Virus record (IMG/VR): IMGVR_UViG_3300032294_002877
Span: 1 to 64,000 of that record
Source of the DNA: a virus
DNA length: 64,000 nt
Direction: 5' to 3' (one strand)
The notes below the pieces were generated by a model. The model worked only from the letters and a program-made list of their open reading frames with translations. It was not told where the DNA came from and ran no database searches. The number at the start of each line of letters is the position of its first letter. Position 1 is the stretch's first letter. A program made the position numbers and the translations under genes. This document shows positions 20,651 to 27,168 of this stretch, piece by piece.

Positions 20651-20738
20651 AACGGATGCAACTTGGTGGGACAAGTATTCTATAATAAGGATTATCCTTT
20701 CTCTCTCTTCTAGTACGTTCGAATCGTACCATCCGTTA
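20651..20738 (+). tRNA. Aberrant tRNA-like element
   Basis: Acceptor AACGGAT/ATCCGTT (extendable to 8 bp), a 5-bp D-like stem ACTTG/CAAGT and a perfect T-arm GTACG-TTCGAAT-CGTAC. The middle 36 bases offer only ATTCT/AGGAT with a 6-base loop, or AAGGA-TTA-TCCTT, so no anticodon can be read. The discriminator A is also the A of the next gene's ATG. Either a decayed tRNA or a tRNA-mimic leader. Confidence 0.5.
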
Positions 20739-21247
20739 TGAGCAATATTCTGAATCAAAATGTTGAAGATGTTCGGCATACTGCTGATGGCAAATTTATC
20801 CAAGGTGCCAGCCACACTTGTCGAGTGATTAATCACAAATCACGCAATAAGATTATCATCAAGGCTATCTGCGATCTGCGTAAGATTAAAGATAGTTTCG
20901 ACACAATCTCCTGTTGCGGGGTGAGTGGTTTAATGGTGGTTCCACAAATTGCCGAGATTCTAGAAAAGAATATTCTGGTAGTTCGTAAGGATGAACGACG
21001 CTATAGTGAATTCCTAATGGAAGGGGCTGCTCCTTACCGGTATATTATAGTAGATGATCTGGTGTGTTCAGGACGAACGGTACGCTATATCAAGAATACG
21101 ATCTATGAGGATAATCCACGGGCTAAGTGTGTTGGCGTGTATTGCTATATCCCAGATGAGTGTGCGTATGTCGGGGATGAAGGGATTAAACTGTTTCATA
21201 GAGATTTTGGTACTACGCTTCTAAACCCTTACCACAAAACAACTTAG
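20738..21247 (+). CDS. Phosphoribosyltransferase-fold protein
   Basis: 169 residues. YIIVDDLVCSGRTVRYI (about 105-121) is the PRPP-binding loop of type I phosphoribosyltransferases, and ISCCGVSGLMVVPQIAE is the preceding loop-helix. Likely purine/pyrimidine salvage or a regulatory PRT. The start at 20738 shares its A with the tRNA-like element and has no Shine-Dalgarno. A second, unrelated-looking PRT is at 25014. Confidence 0.8.
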   Translation: MSNILNQNVEDVRHTADGKFIQGASHTCRVINHKSRNKIIIKAICDLRKIKDSFDTISCCGVSGLMVVPQIAEILEKNILVVRKDERRYSEFLMEGAAPYRYIIVDDLVCSGRTVRYIKNTIYEDNPRAKCVGVYCYIPDECAYVGDEGIKLFHRDFGTTLLNPYHKTT

Positions 21248-21303
21248 GACAAATCGGGGCGGCCCGGCCAGCCCTAAGTCCTTACGCCACAAACACTTAC
21301 GTC
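21220..21303 (+). repeat. Double-hairpin cassette, copy 13
   Basis: Overlaps the last codons of the phosphoribosyltransferase gene. Second dyad CCTAAGTCC...ACACTTACG; linker ATCGGGGCGGCCCGGCC. Confidence 0.8.
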
Positions 21304-21330
21304 ACGAAAATTTTTCCACAAGTTTTCCGC

Positions 21331-21358
21331 TTGACACGCCGATAAGATATGGTAGAAT
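21331..21358 (+). promoter_or_regulatory. CCGATA-type promoter
   Basis: TTGACA, 16-bp spacer with GCCGATA, TAGAAT; among the best matches to consensus. Confidence 0.85.
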
Positions 21359-21400
21359 CAGTGAAGTAGAACGAAGTACGATAACACGAAGGAGATGATG

Positions 21401-22348
21401 ATGCCTGCTGCTGTTGAAAAGATGATGTTTGTTGGTGCTACCCCGTGGCACGGTGAGGGTACGCAACTCGACGAGAATCCGTCGATCAGCGAAGCGATTA
21501 CCGCTGCTGGTCTGGATTGGGAAGTCGGGACAAAGCCGCTGTTTACGGCGGAGGGTACGGAAGTCAATGCGAAGGCCACCTATCGCAAGAGCGATAATCG
21601 GGTGCTGGGCGTTGTGGGTCCGCGTTACACTCCGTTGCAGAATCAGGATGCTTTCGATTGGTTCCAGCCGTTTCTCGACGCTGGCGAGTGCCAACTCCAT
21701 ACGGCTGGCTCGCTCTGCGAAGGTGAGAAGGTTTGGGTTCTCGCTCAACTCAATCGTGAGAACAGCGAGATTGTTCCCGGTGACGAGGTGAGCAAGTTTA
21801 TCCTGCTGTCTAACAGCCACGACGGTTCAACGTCGATCCGCGTCGGATACACTCCGATTCGCGTGGTCTGCGTCAACACGCTCGCGGCTGCTCATCGCAG
21901 CAACGATAGCCAGTTGATTCGGATTCGTCACACACGCTCCAGCAAGGTCAATCTGGAGAACGTGCGAGATATCATGGATAATATCAACGTGCAGTTTGAG
22001 GCTACTGCGGAACAGTATCGGTTCCTCGCTAGCAAGAATTTCAACCAGAACGATATCAAGCGTTATGTCAAGGTGATGCTCGGTATCGATAAGACTCCGG
22101 ACGAGGATATCAAGACTCGCACGAAGAATATCATGGACGAGATTCTCGCCCTTGTGGAAGGTCCGAAGCAAGCCGCAACCAATGTTCGCGGAACTTGGTG
22201 GGCTGCTTACAACGGGTACAACGAGTACCTCAACTACAACAAGGGTCGTAACGTGAGCAATCGACTCGATTCGCTCTGGTTCGGCCAGAATGGGGTTGAC
22301 AACCTCAAGGCACTCAACACTGCTGTGGAGTTTGCGAACGCCGTCTGA
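21401..22348 (+). CDS. DUF932 family phage/plasmid-like protein
   Basis: 315 residues. Three consecutive ATGs occur; GGAG at 21391-21394 is properly spaced only for the third (21401, MPAAVEK). The family signature is visible: TPWHGEGTQLDENPSISEAI, then VVGPRYTPLQNQDAFDWFQP, SHDGSTSIRVGYTPIRVVCVNT and WWAAYNGYNEYLNY. Members (also called TIGR03299) are common in phages and plasmids; function not established. Codons are G+C-rich and strongly biased, and it has a consensus promoter and its own terminator, so high early expression is likely. Confidence 0.9.
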   Translation: MPAAVEKMMFVGATPWHGEGTQLDENPSISEAITAAGLDWEVGTKPLFTAEGTEVNAKATYRKSDNRVLGVVGPRYTPLQNQDAFDWFQPFLDAGECQLHTAGSLCEGEKVWVLAQLNRENSEIVPGDEVSKFILLSNSHDGSTSIRVGYTPIRVVCVNTLAAAHRSNDSQLIRIRHTRSSKVNLENVRDIMDNINVQFEATAEQYRFLASKNFNQNDIKRYVKVMLGIDKTPDEDIKTRTKNIMDEILALVEGPKQAATNVRGTWWAAYNGYNEYLNYNKGRNVSNRLDSLWFGQNGVDNLKALNTAVEFANAV

Positions 22349-22369
22349 TCTTCAGTCACGATGAAGAGT

Positions 22370-22416
22370 GAAGCCGCCGTAGGGGTTGCCCAAGACCTCT
22401 GCGGCGGTTTCTTTTT
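22370..22416 (+). terminator. Rho-independent terminator
   Basis: GAAGCCGCCG pairs with CGGCGGTTTC (10 bp, one G-U) and continues into a T run. Confidence 0.9.
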
Positions 22417-22430
22417 AATCCGACGACATT

Positions 22431-22516
22431 TGACGTAAACCATTGGTATTAAAAGACTTAGGGCTCGCGGGGGCCGCAAATTTCGTCCTAAATTCAATAC
22501 TGGTAAGGACTTACGG
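22431..22516 (+). repeat. Double-hairpin cassette, copy 14 (last)
   Basis: GACGTAAACCATTGG...ACTTAGGGC and CGTCCTAAATTC...GGACTTACGG around GCGGGGGCCGC. No further copies are seen to the right. Confidence 0.75.
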
Positions 22517-22526
22517 AAAATTTTTA

Positions 22527-22555
22527 TAGACAAGCGGCCAGAGTGCCGATATAAT
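22527..22555 (+). promoter_or_regulatory. CCGATA-type promoter
   Basis: TAGACA, 17-bp spacer whose last bases GTGCCGA run into TATAAT, so CCGATA overlaps the -10. Confidence 0.65.
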
Positions 22556-22654
22556 GGAAGGGAACGGGCGTAAGGTGTTTGGTGGTAATGGGTTAGGAAG
22601 AAATAGTAAAAGAATAAAATGAAAGATATCGAAAGAATATCACTAGACTAAAAT

Positions 22655-22704
22655 GTATCACCTAATCTGGCCGGTTTGCGGTCTTGGCGATAGTCAGCGA
22701 GAAT
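22655..22704 (+). other. TAGTCAGC element C
   Basis: CACCTAATCTGGCCGGTTTG, then GCGGTCTTGGCGATAG and TCAGCGAG. Same 3' core as the other copies; GCG...GCG direct repeat. Confidence 0.7.
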
Positions 22705-22746
22705 TATAACATCTATAGTCTACCTAACTCTATGATTCTCAACACC

Positions 22747-22775
22747 TTGCGTCGAGTGTTACTATATGGTATACT
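22747..22775 (+). promoter_or_regulatory. Promoter for element D transcript
   Basis: TTGCGT, 17-bp spacer, TATACT. Confidence 0.6.
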
Positions 22776-22828
22776 GGAGGATGTGAGAGAAGAGTATAAT
22801 CTCTTGAGATTTAGTCTCAGTATTTTAC

Positions 22829-22875
22829 TGTCCCACCTAAATCATCAGGTTTGCGGTCTTGGCGATAGTCAGCCA
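22829..22875 (+). other. TAGTCAGC element D
   Basis: CCACCTAAATC-ATCA-GGTTTG stem, GCGGTCTTGGCGATAGTCAG, then CC. Identical to element C over GGTTTGCGGTCTTGGCGATA although flanks differ. Confidence 0.7.
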
Positions 22876-22925
22876 AAAAATAGGGGTCTTTTTAAATTTG
22901 TGCAGGAAAGAATGAGGATTATTAT

Positions 22926-23105
22926 ATGAATGATATTGAAGCATTTTTCTATTCTTTGCATAGGGCAAAAATTCAGGGTGACTACTATATGGATACTAAT
23001 GATAGTAAGTATCTTGATGCTGCTGGTGATTATTTAAAGGCTGCTAGTATTTTTATTAACAATTTGAAGGGAGATAATTGTGAGAATAAATTCACTAGGG
23101 TATAG
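22926..23105 (+). CDS. Small helical protein
   Basis: 59 residues MNDIEAFFYSLHRAKIQGDY..., TPR-like helical pair (KYLDAAGDYLKAASIFINNL). Follows element D by about 50 nt. Overlaps the lipoprotein gene by 26 bp. Confidence 0.6.
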   Translation: MNDIEAFFYSLHRAKIQGDYYMDTNDSKYLDAAGDYLKAASIFINNLKGDNCENKFTRV

Positions 23106-23397
23106 TCTGTTGATTCTTGCGGCCCTTTGCGGGTGCAAAAATAACAGAGAAATTTCGATCACCTTGCCAGAGGTTGAGGATATTAGTTCTTATGAGTATG
23201 ATTACTATAGCGGACAAAATGCTGCTGTATCTCAGTTTGGTGGGGATAATGATAATGATTTAATTGTCAATCTCCAGAATAAAAGAGTAATATCTTATGC
23301 GTCAGATAATAATCATCAGGGTTATGCTGACGGGTATCATAAGACTCTGGATATTCTTGATGCTCGAAACAATCCGAAATGTCCCGATCTTCATTAG
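23080..23397 (+). CDS. Small lipoprotein
   Basis: 105 residues, GTG start with AAGGGAGA upstream. Signal peptide MRINSLGYSLLILAAL and lipobox-like L-C-G-C with Cys19 as lipid attachment site, followed by charged KNNREIS. Mature part Asp/Asn/Tyr-rich. Probably lipid-anchored in the cell envelope. No family; possibly superinfection exclusion or spanin-like (speculative). Confidence 0.7.
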   Translation: MRINSLGYSLLILAALCGCKNNREISITLPEVEDISSYEYDYYSGQNAAVSQFGGDNDNDLIVNLQNKRVISYASDNNHQGYADGYHKTLDILDARNNPKCPDLH

Positions 23398-23406
23398 GAG
23401 ATTTTT

Positions 23407-23631
23407 ATGTTGTCCCCAATTAAAGCTATTATAATTTCATCTGCTCTAATTAATCCTATTGATACATCCAAGCCCATTGTTTTATCGGGCGATTATACTA
23501 TTGAGGCTAATGAGTACCTGAGAAAAGTTAGGGTGCCTAGTACTCAAAAAGAAATTATCATTGATATTATGTATCAAGAGATTCTTCAGGAACTCAGAGA
23601 AGAGTCTAAGGTTAAGTATTGGATGCCATAG
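23407..23631 (+). CDS. Small unknown protein
   Basis: 74 residues behind TTAGGAGA. N-terminal hydrophobic strand-rich half, C-terminal amphipathic helix (IIIDIMYQEILQELREESK). No family. Confidence 0.65.
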   Translation: MLSPIKAIIISSALINPIDTSKPIVLSGDYTIEANEYLRKVRVPSTQKEIIIDIMYQEILQELREESKVKYWMP

Positions 23632-23666
23632 TCGACACTTGATGTAACCCTTGTATAGTCAAGGGG

Positions 23667-23694
23667 TTGCGTCAACCGATACCTATGGTATACT
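23667..23694 (+). promoter_or_regulatory. CCGATA-type promoter
   Basis: TTGCGT, 16-bp spacer with ACCGATA, TATACT. Confidence 0.7.
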
Positions 23695-23785
23695 GATACT
23701 GACGAGTGCGGGACGCCTGGTTTTAATATTTACACAATACTCCAGTAGAATTTATCTATTGGTTTCCTTTCCAAAAGGGTTTTTA

Positions 23786-23857
23786 ATGTTTGGCACTTTC
23801 CTGACGGTTAGTTTGGTTTTCGGAATCTACAGCGGTCTTTCATGCTGTGGGAGGTGA
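23786..23857 (+). CDS. 23-residue membrane microprotein
   Basis: MFGTFLTVSLVFGIYSGLSC plus CGR, one hydrophobic segment. AAAAGGG precedes the ATG; a promoter lies about 90 bp upstream. Confidence 0.4.
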   Translation: MFGTFLTVSLVFGIYSGLSCCGR

Positions 23858-24154
23858 TTCTTAAAATCTAACTACACGCTATTATAGGTCACCAATCAAG
23901 AAAAGCAAGTGTTATGATTAAATTCATTCACCTTTTATCAAGTTAGAGATTTCTAACGAAAGACCTAGAATAGTGGTTAGAAGTATAATAGATATTGTTA
24001 GTATATAGTATATTAACCCCGGACCTGCTAAATATATAATACAATTTCATGGTAGCGTCAAGAAAAGATTTTTTTATACGATACGATAGTAGTATCTTCT
24101 AGAAGCATAATAGTCTGGACACTATCCGGAACTCTTGTTACTATAATCTTATTC
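23858..24154. other. Intergenic stretch without a gene
   Basis: About 300 A/T-rich bases. Only a ten-codon frame (MIKFIHLLSS) and an inverted repeat TTCTAAC...GTTAGAA near 23950 are visible. It may be leader sequence for tRNA-Gly. Confidence 0.5.
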
Positions 24155-24227
24155 GCAAGAGTAACTCAATTGGCAGAGTGTCAGGTTTCCAACCTGAATG
24201 TTGAGGGTTCGATTCCCTTCTCTTGCT
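24155..24227 (+). tRNA. tRNA-Gly(UCC)
   Basis: Acceptor GCAAGAG/CTCTTGC, anticodon stem TCAGG/CCTGA, loop TTTCCAA gives UCC. Confidence 0.9.
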
Positions 24228-24234
24228 TTTAATT

Positions 24235-24284
24235 GTCGCACCTTAAGCATCGGATTTGATGTCTTGATGATAGTCAGCGAGAAT
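24235..24284 (+). other. TAGTCAGC element E
   Basis: TGTCGCACCTTAAGCATCGG then ATTTGATGTCTTGATGATAG and TCAGCGAG, eight bases after tRNA-Gly. CATC-GGATTT-GATG can pair; GATG...GATG direct repeat. Confidence 0.65.
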
Positions 24285-24364
24285 GTGAGGTCCAAATGAT
24301 AGAGTGTTAAAAAAAGATTCTGCACTCGTTCGTTCATTTGGTTACTATACCATTAGCATACCAC

Positions 24365-24412
24365 TGTCTCAGGTAATGCTTCGGGTTTGGTTTTTTTGGT
24401 TGTAGTCAGCCA
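24365..24412 (+). other. TAGTCAGC element F
   Basis: CTGTCTCAGGTAATGCTTCG then GGTTTGGTTTTTTTGGTTGT and AGTCAGC; GGTT...GGTT direct repeat. Ends 20 nt before the ATG at 24432. Confidence 0.65.
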
Positions 24413-24431
24413 AGTTTAGGGAAATAATAAA

Positions 24432-24839
24432 ATGAAAGTAGAACACTCAGAATTCCAAACAGTAAATGATACTACTTCTAATAAGTATTATACTAAGTTA
24501 GGTTCTCAGGATTTTATGGATGATGAGAGTAATCCTCGTCTTAACACTGAGAGTTCACTAACGTGCGCCAAGAGTGTTAAATCACCATTTTCCAAAACGT
24601 TTACATATGGTGAAACCCCCACATACAAATACTTTATTAAAACCGATCCCAATCACAACCTGTTTAATCCTGTCACTAACTTTTCTGGTATCGCTGCCCG
24701 CCCGAATTTTATCAACAAAATTTGCAAGAGCGAACAGGTTTATACTGAAGTTAATAAGTCTGTTTTTGATAAGTATGTTAGTTTTCTTCGCACTCTTAAT
24801 GTTCAATGGTTGACTAGTGCTCAACGAGAAATGAGATGA
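24432..24839 (+). CDS. Unknown protein behind element F
   Basis: 135 residues, polar and Asn/Ser/Thr-rich, with NFSGIAARPNFINKI and a C-terminal helix VFDKYVSFLRTLNVQWL. First of three overlapping genes ending with the phosphoribosyltransferase. No family. Confidence 0.65.
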   Translation: MKVEHSEFQTVNDTTSNKYYTKLGSQDFMDDESNPRLNTESSLTCAKSVKSPFSKTFTYGETPTYKYFIKTDPNHNLFNPVTNFSGIAARPNFINKICKSEQVYTEVNKSVFDKYVSFLRTLNVQWLTSAQREMR

Positions 24840-25021
24840 GAATATCTTTTTCTCTAAGAGAAAATATAGAGTGTGAGAAAATATGCCAGGGTATACAAAT
24901 GCTAATTCAAAAGAGCATGAATAGTCTGGACCCTAGCAAGACCCTTTTAGTTATTGATTTGATTCAAATAAACCAAGAAACTAATGATCTTATGCAACGA
25001 ATAGAATACAAACATGACTAA
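24836..25021 (+). CDS. Small helical protein
   Basis: 61 residues, ATGA overlap with the previous gene; helical (ENIECEKICQGIQMLIQKSM). No family. Overlaps the next gene by 8 bp. Confidence 0.65.
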   Translation: MRISFSLRENIECEKICQGIQMLIQKSMNSLDPSKTLLVIDLIQINQETNDLMQRIEYKHD

Positions 25022-25478
25022 TAAAATAGTAACAAACGAGAAACTATTCTACTCATGGAACGACTTTGAGACTGATTGTTACTCATTAGAAAAACAAATT
25101 GACAATAGCAGATGGATTCCTGACTATATTGTAGGGATCAAGCGGGGAGGCTTGATACCAGCAGTAAAGCTTAGTCATCTTTTTGGTAAACCTTTAATCT
25201 TGGTATCGTGTCAAACACGAGACGGAAATTCTTTTGTAGATTTGTTAGAGGCAGAACGAATTCCTAAACAGAAGAATATTTTGATAGTTGATGATATTTG
25301 TGATAGTGGACTAACATTCGAAAAGATTGTTGACACTTTCATAGAAAATAACTTTCTAAGTATACGGTGCTGTGCTCTGTATTACAATACTAGTCAGCCG
25401 TTTACTATTGATTACAACGCGAGAGAGATTGATAGGTTAACGGATAGTAAATGGATAGTGTTTCCTTGGGAGATTTAA
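25014..25478 (+). CDS. Phosphoribosyltransferase (xanthine/hypoxanthine-type)
   Basis: 154 residues. VGIKRGGLIPAVKLSHLFG is the first loop-helix and ILIVDDICDSGLTFEKI the PRPP-binding motif; the C-terminus SKWIVFPWE matches bacterial xanthine-guanine PRTs. Likely salvages a purine base with PRPP in the cytoplasm. Complete for this compact subgroup. Confidence 0.85.
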   Translation: MTNKIVTNEKLFYSWNDFETDCYSLEKQIDNSRWIPDYIVGIKRGGLIPAVKLSHLFGKPLILVSCQTRDGNSFVDLLEAERIPKQKNILIVDDICDSGLTFEKIVDTFIENNFLSIRCCALYYNTSQPFTIDYNAREIDRLTDSKWIVFPWEI

Positions 25479-25493
25479 AATAAGATTTTGAGT

Positions 25494-25521
25494 TTGACCA
25501 TTCATTCACCCATGGTAAAAT
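25494..25521 (+). promoter_or_regulatory. Promoter without CCGATA
   Basis: TTGACC, 16-bp spacer, TAAAAT. Confidence 0.6.
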
Positions 25522-25527
25522 ATAAGC

Positions 25528-25623
25528 CAGTGATGGAGCCGGTAACTAACTGAATCGGAGATTCGGGGAGTTGTTGGAATCATAAGCAAATTGTTTTATA
25601 CTTTTTTGTTTATGAGGTGACTT
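25528..25623 (+). promoter_or_regulatory. Structured 5' leader
   Basis: About 95 nt before the ATG with GAATC-GGA-GATTC inside an AACT...AGTT stem, then a U-rich TTTTATACTTTTTTG stretch and TGAGGTG as ribosome-binding site. A hairpin plus U-run before the start could be an attenuator or riboswitch. Confidence 0.4.
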
Positions 25624-25878
25624 ATGAAGACTTGGGTTATTAATAGTGTTAATCGTGAGGACATTCAAAGACGTTATATTGATAGGATACTGGGCGAATT
25701 AGACTTTATGCAGATTAAAGATAGGTTAAGGGACTATCTTAGTCTAGAAAAAGATAAATCGTCTAATAAAGCACTAGAGGCTGAGATACGCCACGAAGCG
25801 CCAGATATATTGGTTGATAATTGGGAGGACTTTGATGAGCCCGCCACCTTAATTAAGGAGGAACCTCATCATGCCTAG
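25624..25878 (+). CDS. Conserved small phage protein
   Basis: 84 residues. MKTWVINSVNREDIQRRYID then RILGELDFMQIKDRLRDYLS and a C-terminal acidic tail. I recognise the REDIQRRYIDRI...QIKDRLRDYL pattern from small phage proteins; function unknown. Overlaps the next gene by 8 bp. Confidence 0.75.
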   Translation: MKTWVINSVNREDIQRRYIDRILGELDFMQIKDRLRDYLSLEKDKSSNKALEAEIRHEAPDILVDNWEDFDEPATLIKEEPHHA

Positions 25879-26116
25879 ATTATTTACAAGAGTAATAACT
25901 TTTAAGATTGAGGGTGAAATTTATGACTCATCCACAACTCCTGAGAGTATTATAAGGAATTATACATTCGCGTTTAAAGATTACGGTGATGGAAAGGATC
26001 ACTGTTTCTTGGAAATGACGCATCATGATACTAGAGGTCGAATTACTAAAATATCAAGATTACCAAATATCAAAAAGTGGAAAAAACCTGACACAGAGTT
26101 CTTCCTAAAGTTGTGA
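25871..26116 (+). CDS. Small beta-rich protein
   Basis: 81 residues, alternating strands (TRVITFKIEGEIYDS, HCFLEMTHHDTRGRITK). Coupled to 25624. AAGGAGG lies before the ATG. No family. Confidence 0.65.
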   Translation: MPRLFTRVITFKIEGEIYDSSTTPESIIRNYTFAFKDYGDGKDHCFLEMTHHDTRGRITKISRLPNIKKWKKPDTEFFLKL

Positions 26117-26127
26117 TATTGGTTAAG

Positions 26128-26160
26128 ATAGCCCCCGACATAAACGTTGGGGGTTTATCT
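26128..26160 (+). terminator. Terminator-like hairpin
   Basis: CCCCCGAC pairs with GTTGGGGG around ATAAAC, with GATA/TATC outside and a modest T-rich tail. Confidence 0.7.
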
Positions 26161-26161
26161 T

Positions 26162-26212
26162 TGTCTCAGCTTATGCTGCCGGGTTTGGTGACTTGGTGAT
26201 AGTCAGCGAGAT
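26162..26212 (+). other. TAGTCAGC element G
   Basis: TGTCTCAGCTTATGCTGCCG then GGTTTGGTGACTTGGTGATA and GTCAGCGAG, directly after the terminator hairpin. TTGGTGA occurs twice as a direct repeat. Confidence 0.65.
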
Positions 26213-26278
26213 TTTGGGATTCTATTATTAGTCTTTTGCATAGAACAATCAATACGAACAAACTAGAAAAATTTATCA

Positions 26279-26307
26279 TTGATATCCAGATCACGAACGG
26301 TTATAAT
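26279..26307 (+). promoter_or_regulatory. Promoter for the element H operon
   Basis: TTGATA, 17-bp spacer, TATAAT. Confidence 0.65.
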
Positions 26308-26325
26308 ATACTGGTGGGGCAATAT

Positions 26326-26376
26326 AGTCCCAGCTTAACCTCCGGATTTGGTTTTAATGGTTACAGTCAGCAGGGA
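26326..26376 (+). other. TAGTCAGC element H
   Basis: AGTCCCAGCTTAACCTCCGG then ATTTGGTTTTAATGGTTACA and GTCAGC. Lies about 12 nt after the predicted transcription start and 6 nt before the ATG at 26382. Confidence 0.7.
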
Positions 26377-26381
26377 ATAAT

Positions 26382-26537
26382 ATGACAAAGAAAAAGAAAA
26401 GTTGTGGCAAGAAGTGTTCTAAGAGTAAATCTTGCAAACGATCTAAAAAGATTATTTGTGATGATCCATTAGTTTATATAGAACCTCTCCAAGAATCTTG
26501 GCTCACCCGAATCTATAGAAAACTATTCGGATCATGA
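26382..26537 (+). CDS. Lys/Cys-rich small protein
   Basis: 51 residues, MTKKKKSCGKKCSKSKSCKR then a hydrophobic C-terminus. Four Cys within a poly-basic N-terminus could bind metal or nucleic acid. First of four chained genes (ATGA overlaps). Confidence 0.55.
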   Translation: MTKKKKSCGKKCSKSKSCKRSKKIICDDPLVYIEPLQESWLTRIYRKLFGS

Positions 26538-26692
26538 TAGTATCTTTATTTGGTCAATCCCCAATTATTGTCAAGAAACCATTAATGCCCGAATTGGTTC
26601 ATGATGATTTGTCCAGAATAATTATTTCAGTAGTATTAATAATCACCACACTATACATCTTATACAGAGTAGGGAAGAGTCTGAATGAGTGA
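26534..26692 (+). CDS. Single-pass membrane protein
   Basis: 52 residues with one helix (RIIISVVLIITTLYILYRVG). Second of four chained genes. Confidence 0.55.
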   Translation: MIVSLFGQSPIIVKKPLMPELVHDDLSRIIISVVLIITTLYILYRVGKSLNE

Positions 26693-26819
26693 ATATAATC
26701 TTGGCCTATTTTATTCACACCCACATGTTCTGATTCCTCTCTGCATAACTTTCTTTTTTGGGACGTATGTTTATCTATGCAATGAATACTACCCAATAGA
26801 TGAGGATTTTTACCAATGA
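26685..26819 (+). CDS. Single-pass membrane protein
   Basis: 44 residues, MSEYNLGLFYSHPHVLIPLC then FFFGTYVYL; acidic tail. Third of the chain. Confidence 0.5.
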   Translation: MSEYNLGLFYSHPHVLIPLCITFFFGTYVYLCNEYYPIDEDFYQ

Positions 26820-26986
26820 ATGAAATTCAGCGACCTTTCATCAAAAGCTTAACATTAGTTGCTATTGTTACTATAGTTTCGATGGGAGCAGTTCGATATT
26901 TTGTTCCAGGCATGATAAATTCATACATAAAATCATCCAATTATACCCTTCACCAATCCCAAGATCACCCAGAATCACGGGATTAA
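26816..26986 (+). CDS. Single-pass membrane protein with polar tail
   Basis: 56 residues: short N-terminus, one helix (LTLVAIVTIVSMGAV), then a Ser/His/Gln-rich tail. Last of the chain; the layout of three consecutive small membrane proteins could be a holin/spanin-type or exclusion module, but no motif proves it. Confidence 0.5.
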   Translation: MNEIQRPFIKSLTLVAIVTIVSMGAVRYFVPGMINSYIKSSNYTLHQSQDHPESRD

Positions 26987-27095
26987 TTTCTAATACGTTC
27001 TATTTTTCAACTAAATTGCGCGATTTTTACTTATTAAATTTCGCCGTGGTGAAAATGGGTTAAAGGCCACTATGGGAAATGACCGATAATCCCTA

Positions 27096-27124
27096 TTGAC
27101 AACCCTGTTGCCCTGTGGTATACT
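27096..27124 (+). promoter_or_regulatory. Promoter with CCGATA upstream of -35
   Basis: TTGACA, 17-bp spacer, TATACT. ACCGATAAT lies 8-16 bp upstream of the -35 instead of in the spacer. Confidence 0.8.
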
Positions 27125-27168
27125 GGTACTACTAGTAGTTGGAATAAAGTTAAGAATTTGAGGGGAAA

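Larger units (their letters stand above)
22562..22925 (+). promoter_or_regulatory. Long leader region with two TAGTCAGC elements
   Basis: No convincing gene in about 360 bases. It holds a ten-codon frame (MKDIERISLD, 22619-22651), element C, a second promoter at 22747 and element D. A 65-codon frame crossing element D is not believable as a gene. Confidence 0.5.

Noticed and set aside
20651-20738. Selenocysteine tRNA, suggested by the 8-bp acceptor and 5-bp D stem
   Set aside because: No UCA anticodon or proper anticodon arm is present, and no selenoprotein machinery is seen.
6500-22516. CRISPR-like array from the repeated ~30-bp dyads
   Set aside because: Copies are spread over 16 kb between genes, in pairs with a constant GC-rich linker, and no variable spacers of uniform length are present.
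22684-22929. 81-codon frame between 22.68 and 22.93 kb
   Set aside because: Runs through a promoter and TAGTCAGC element D, has no ribosome-binding site and no protein-like pattern.
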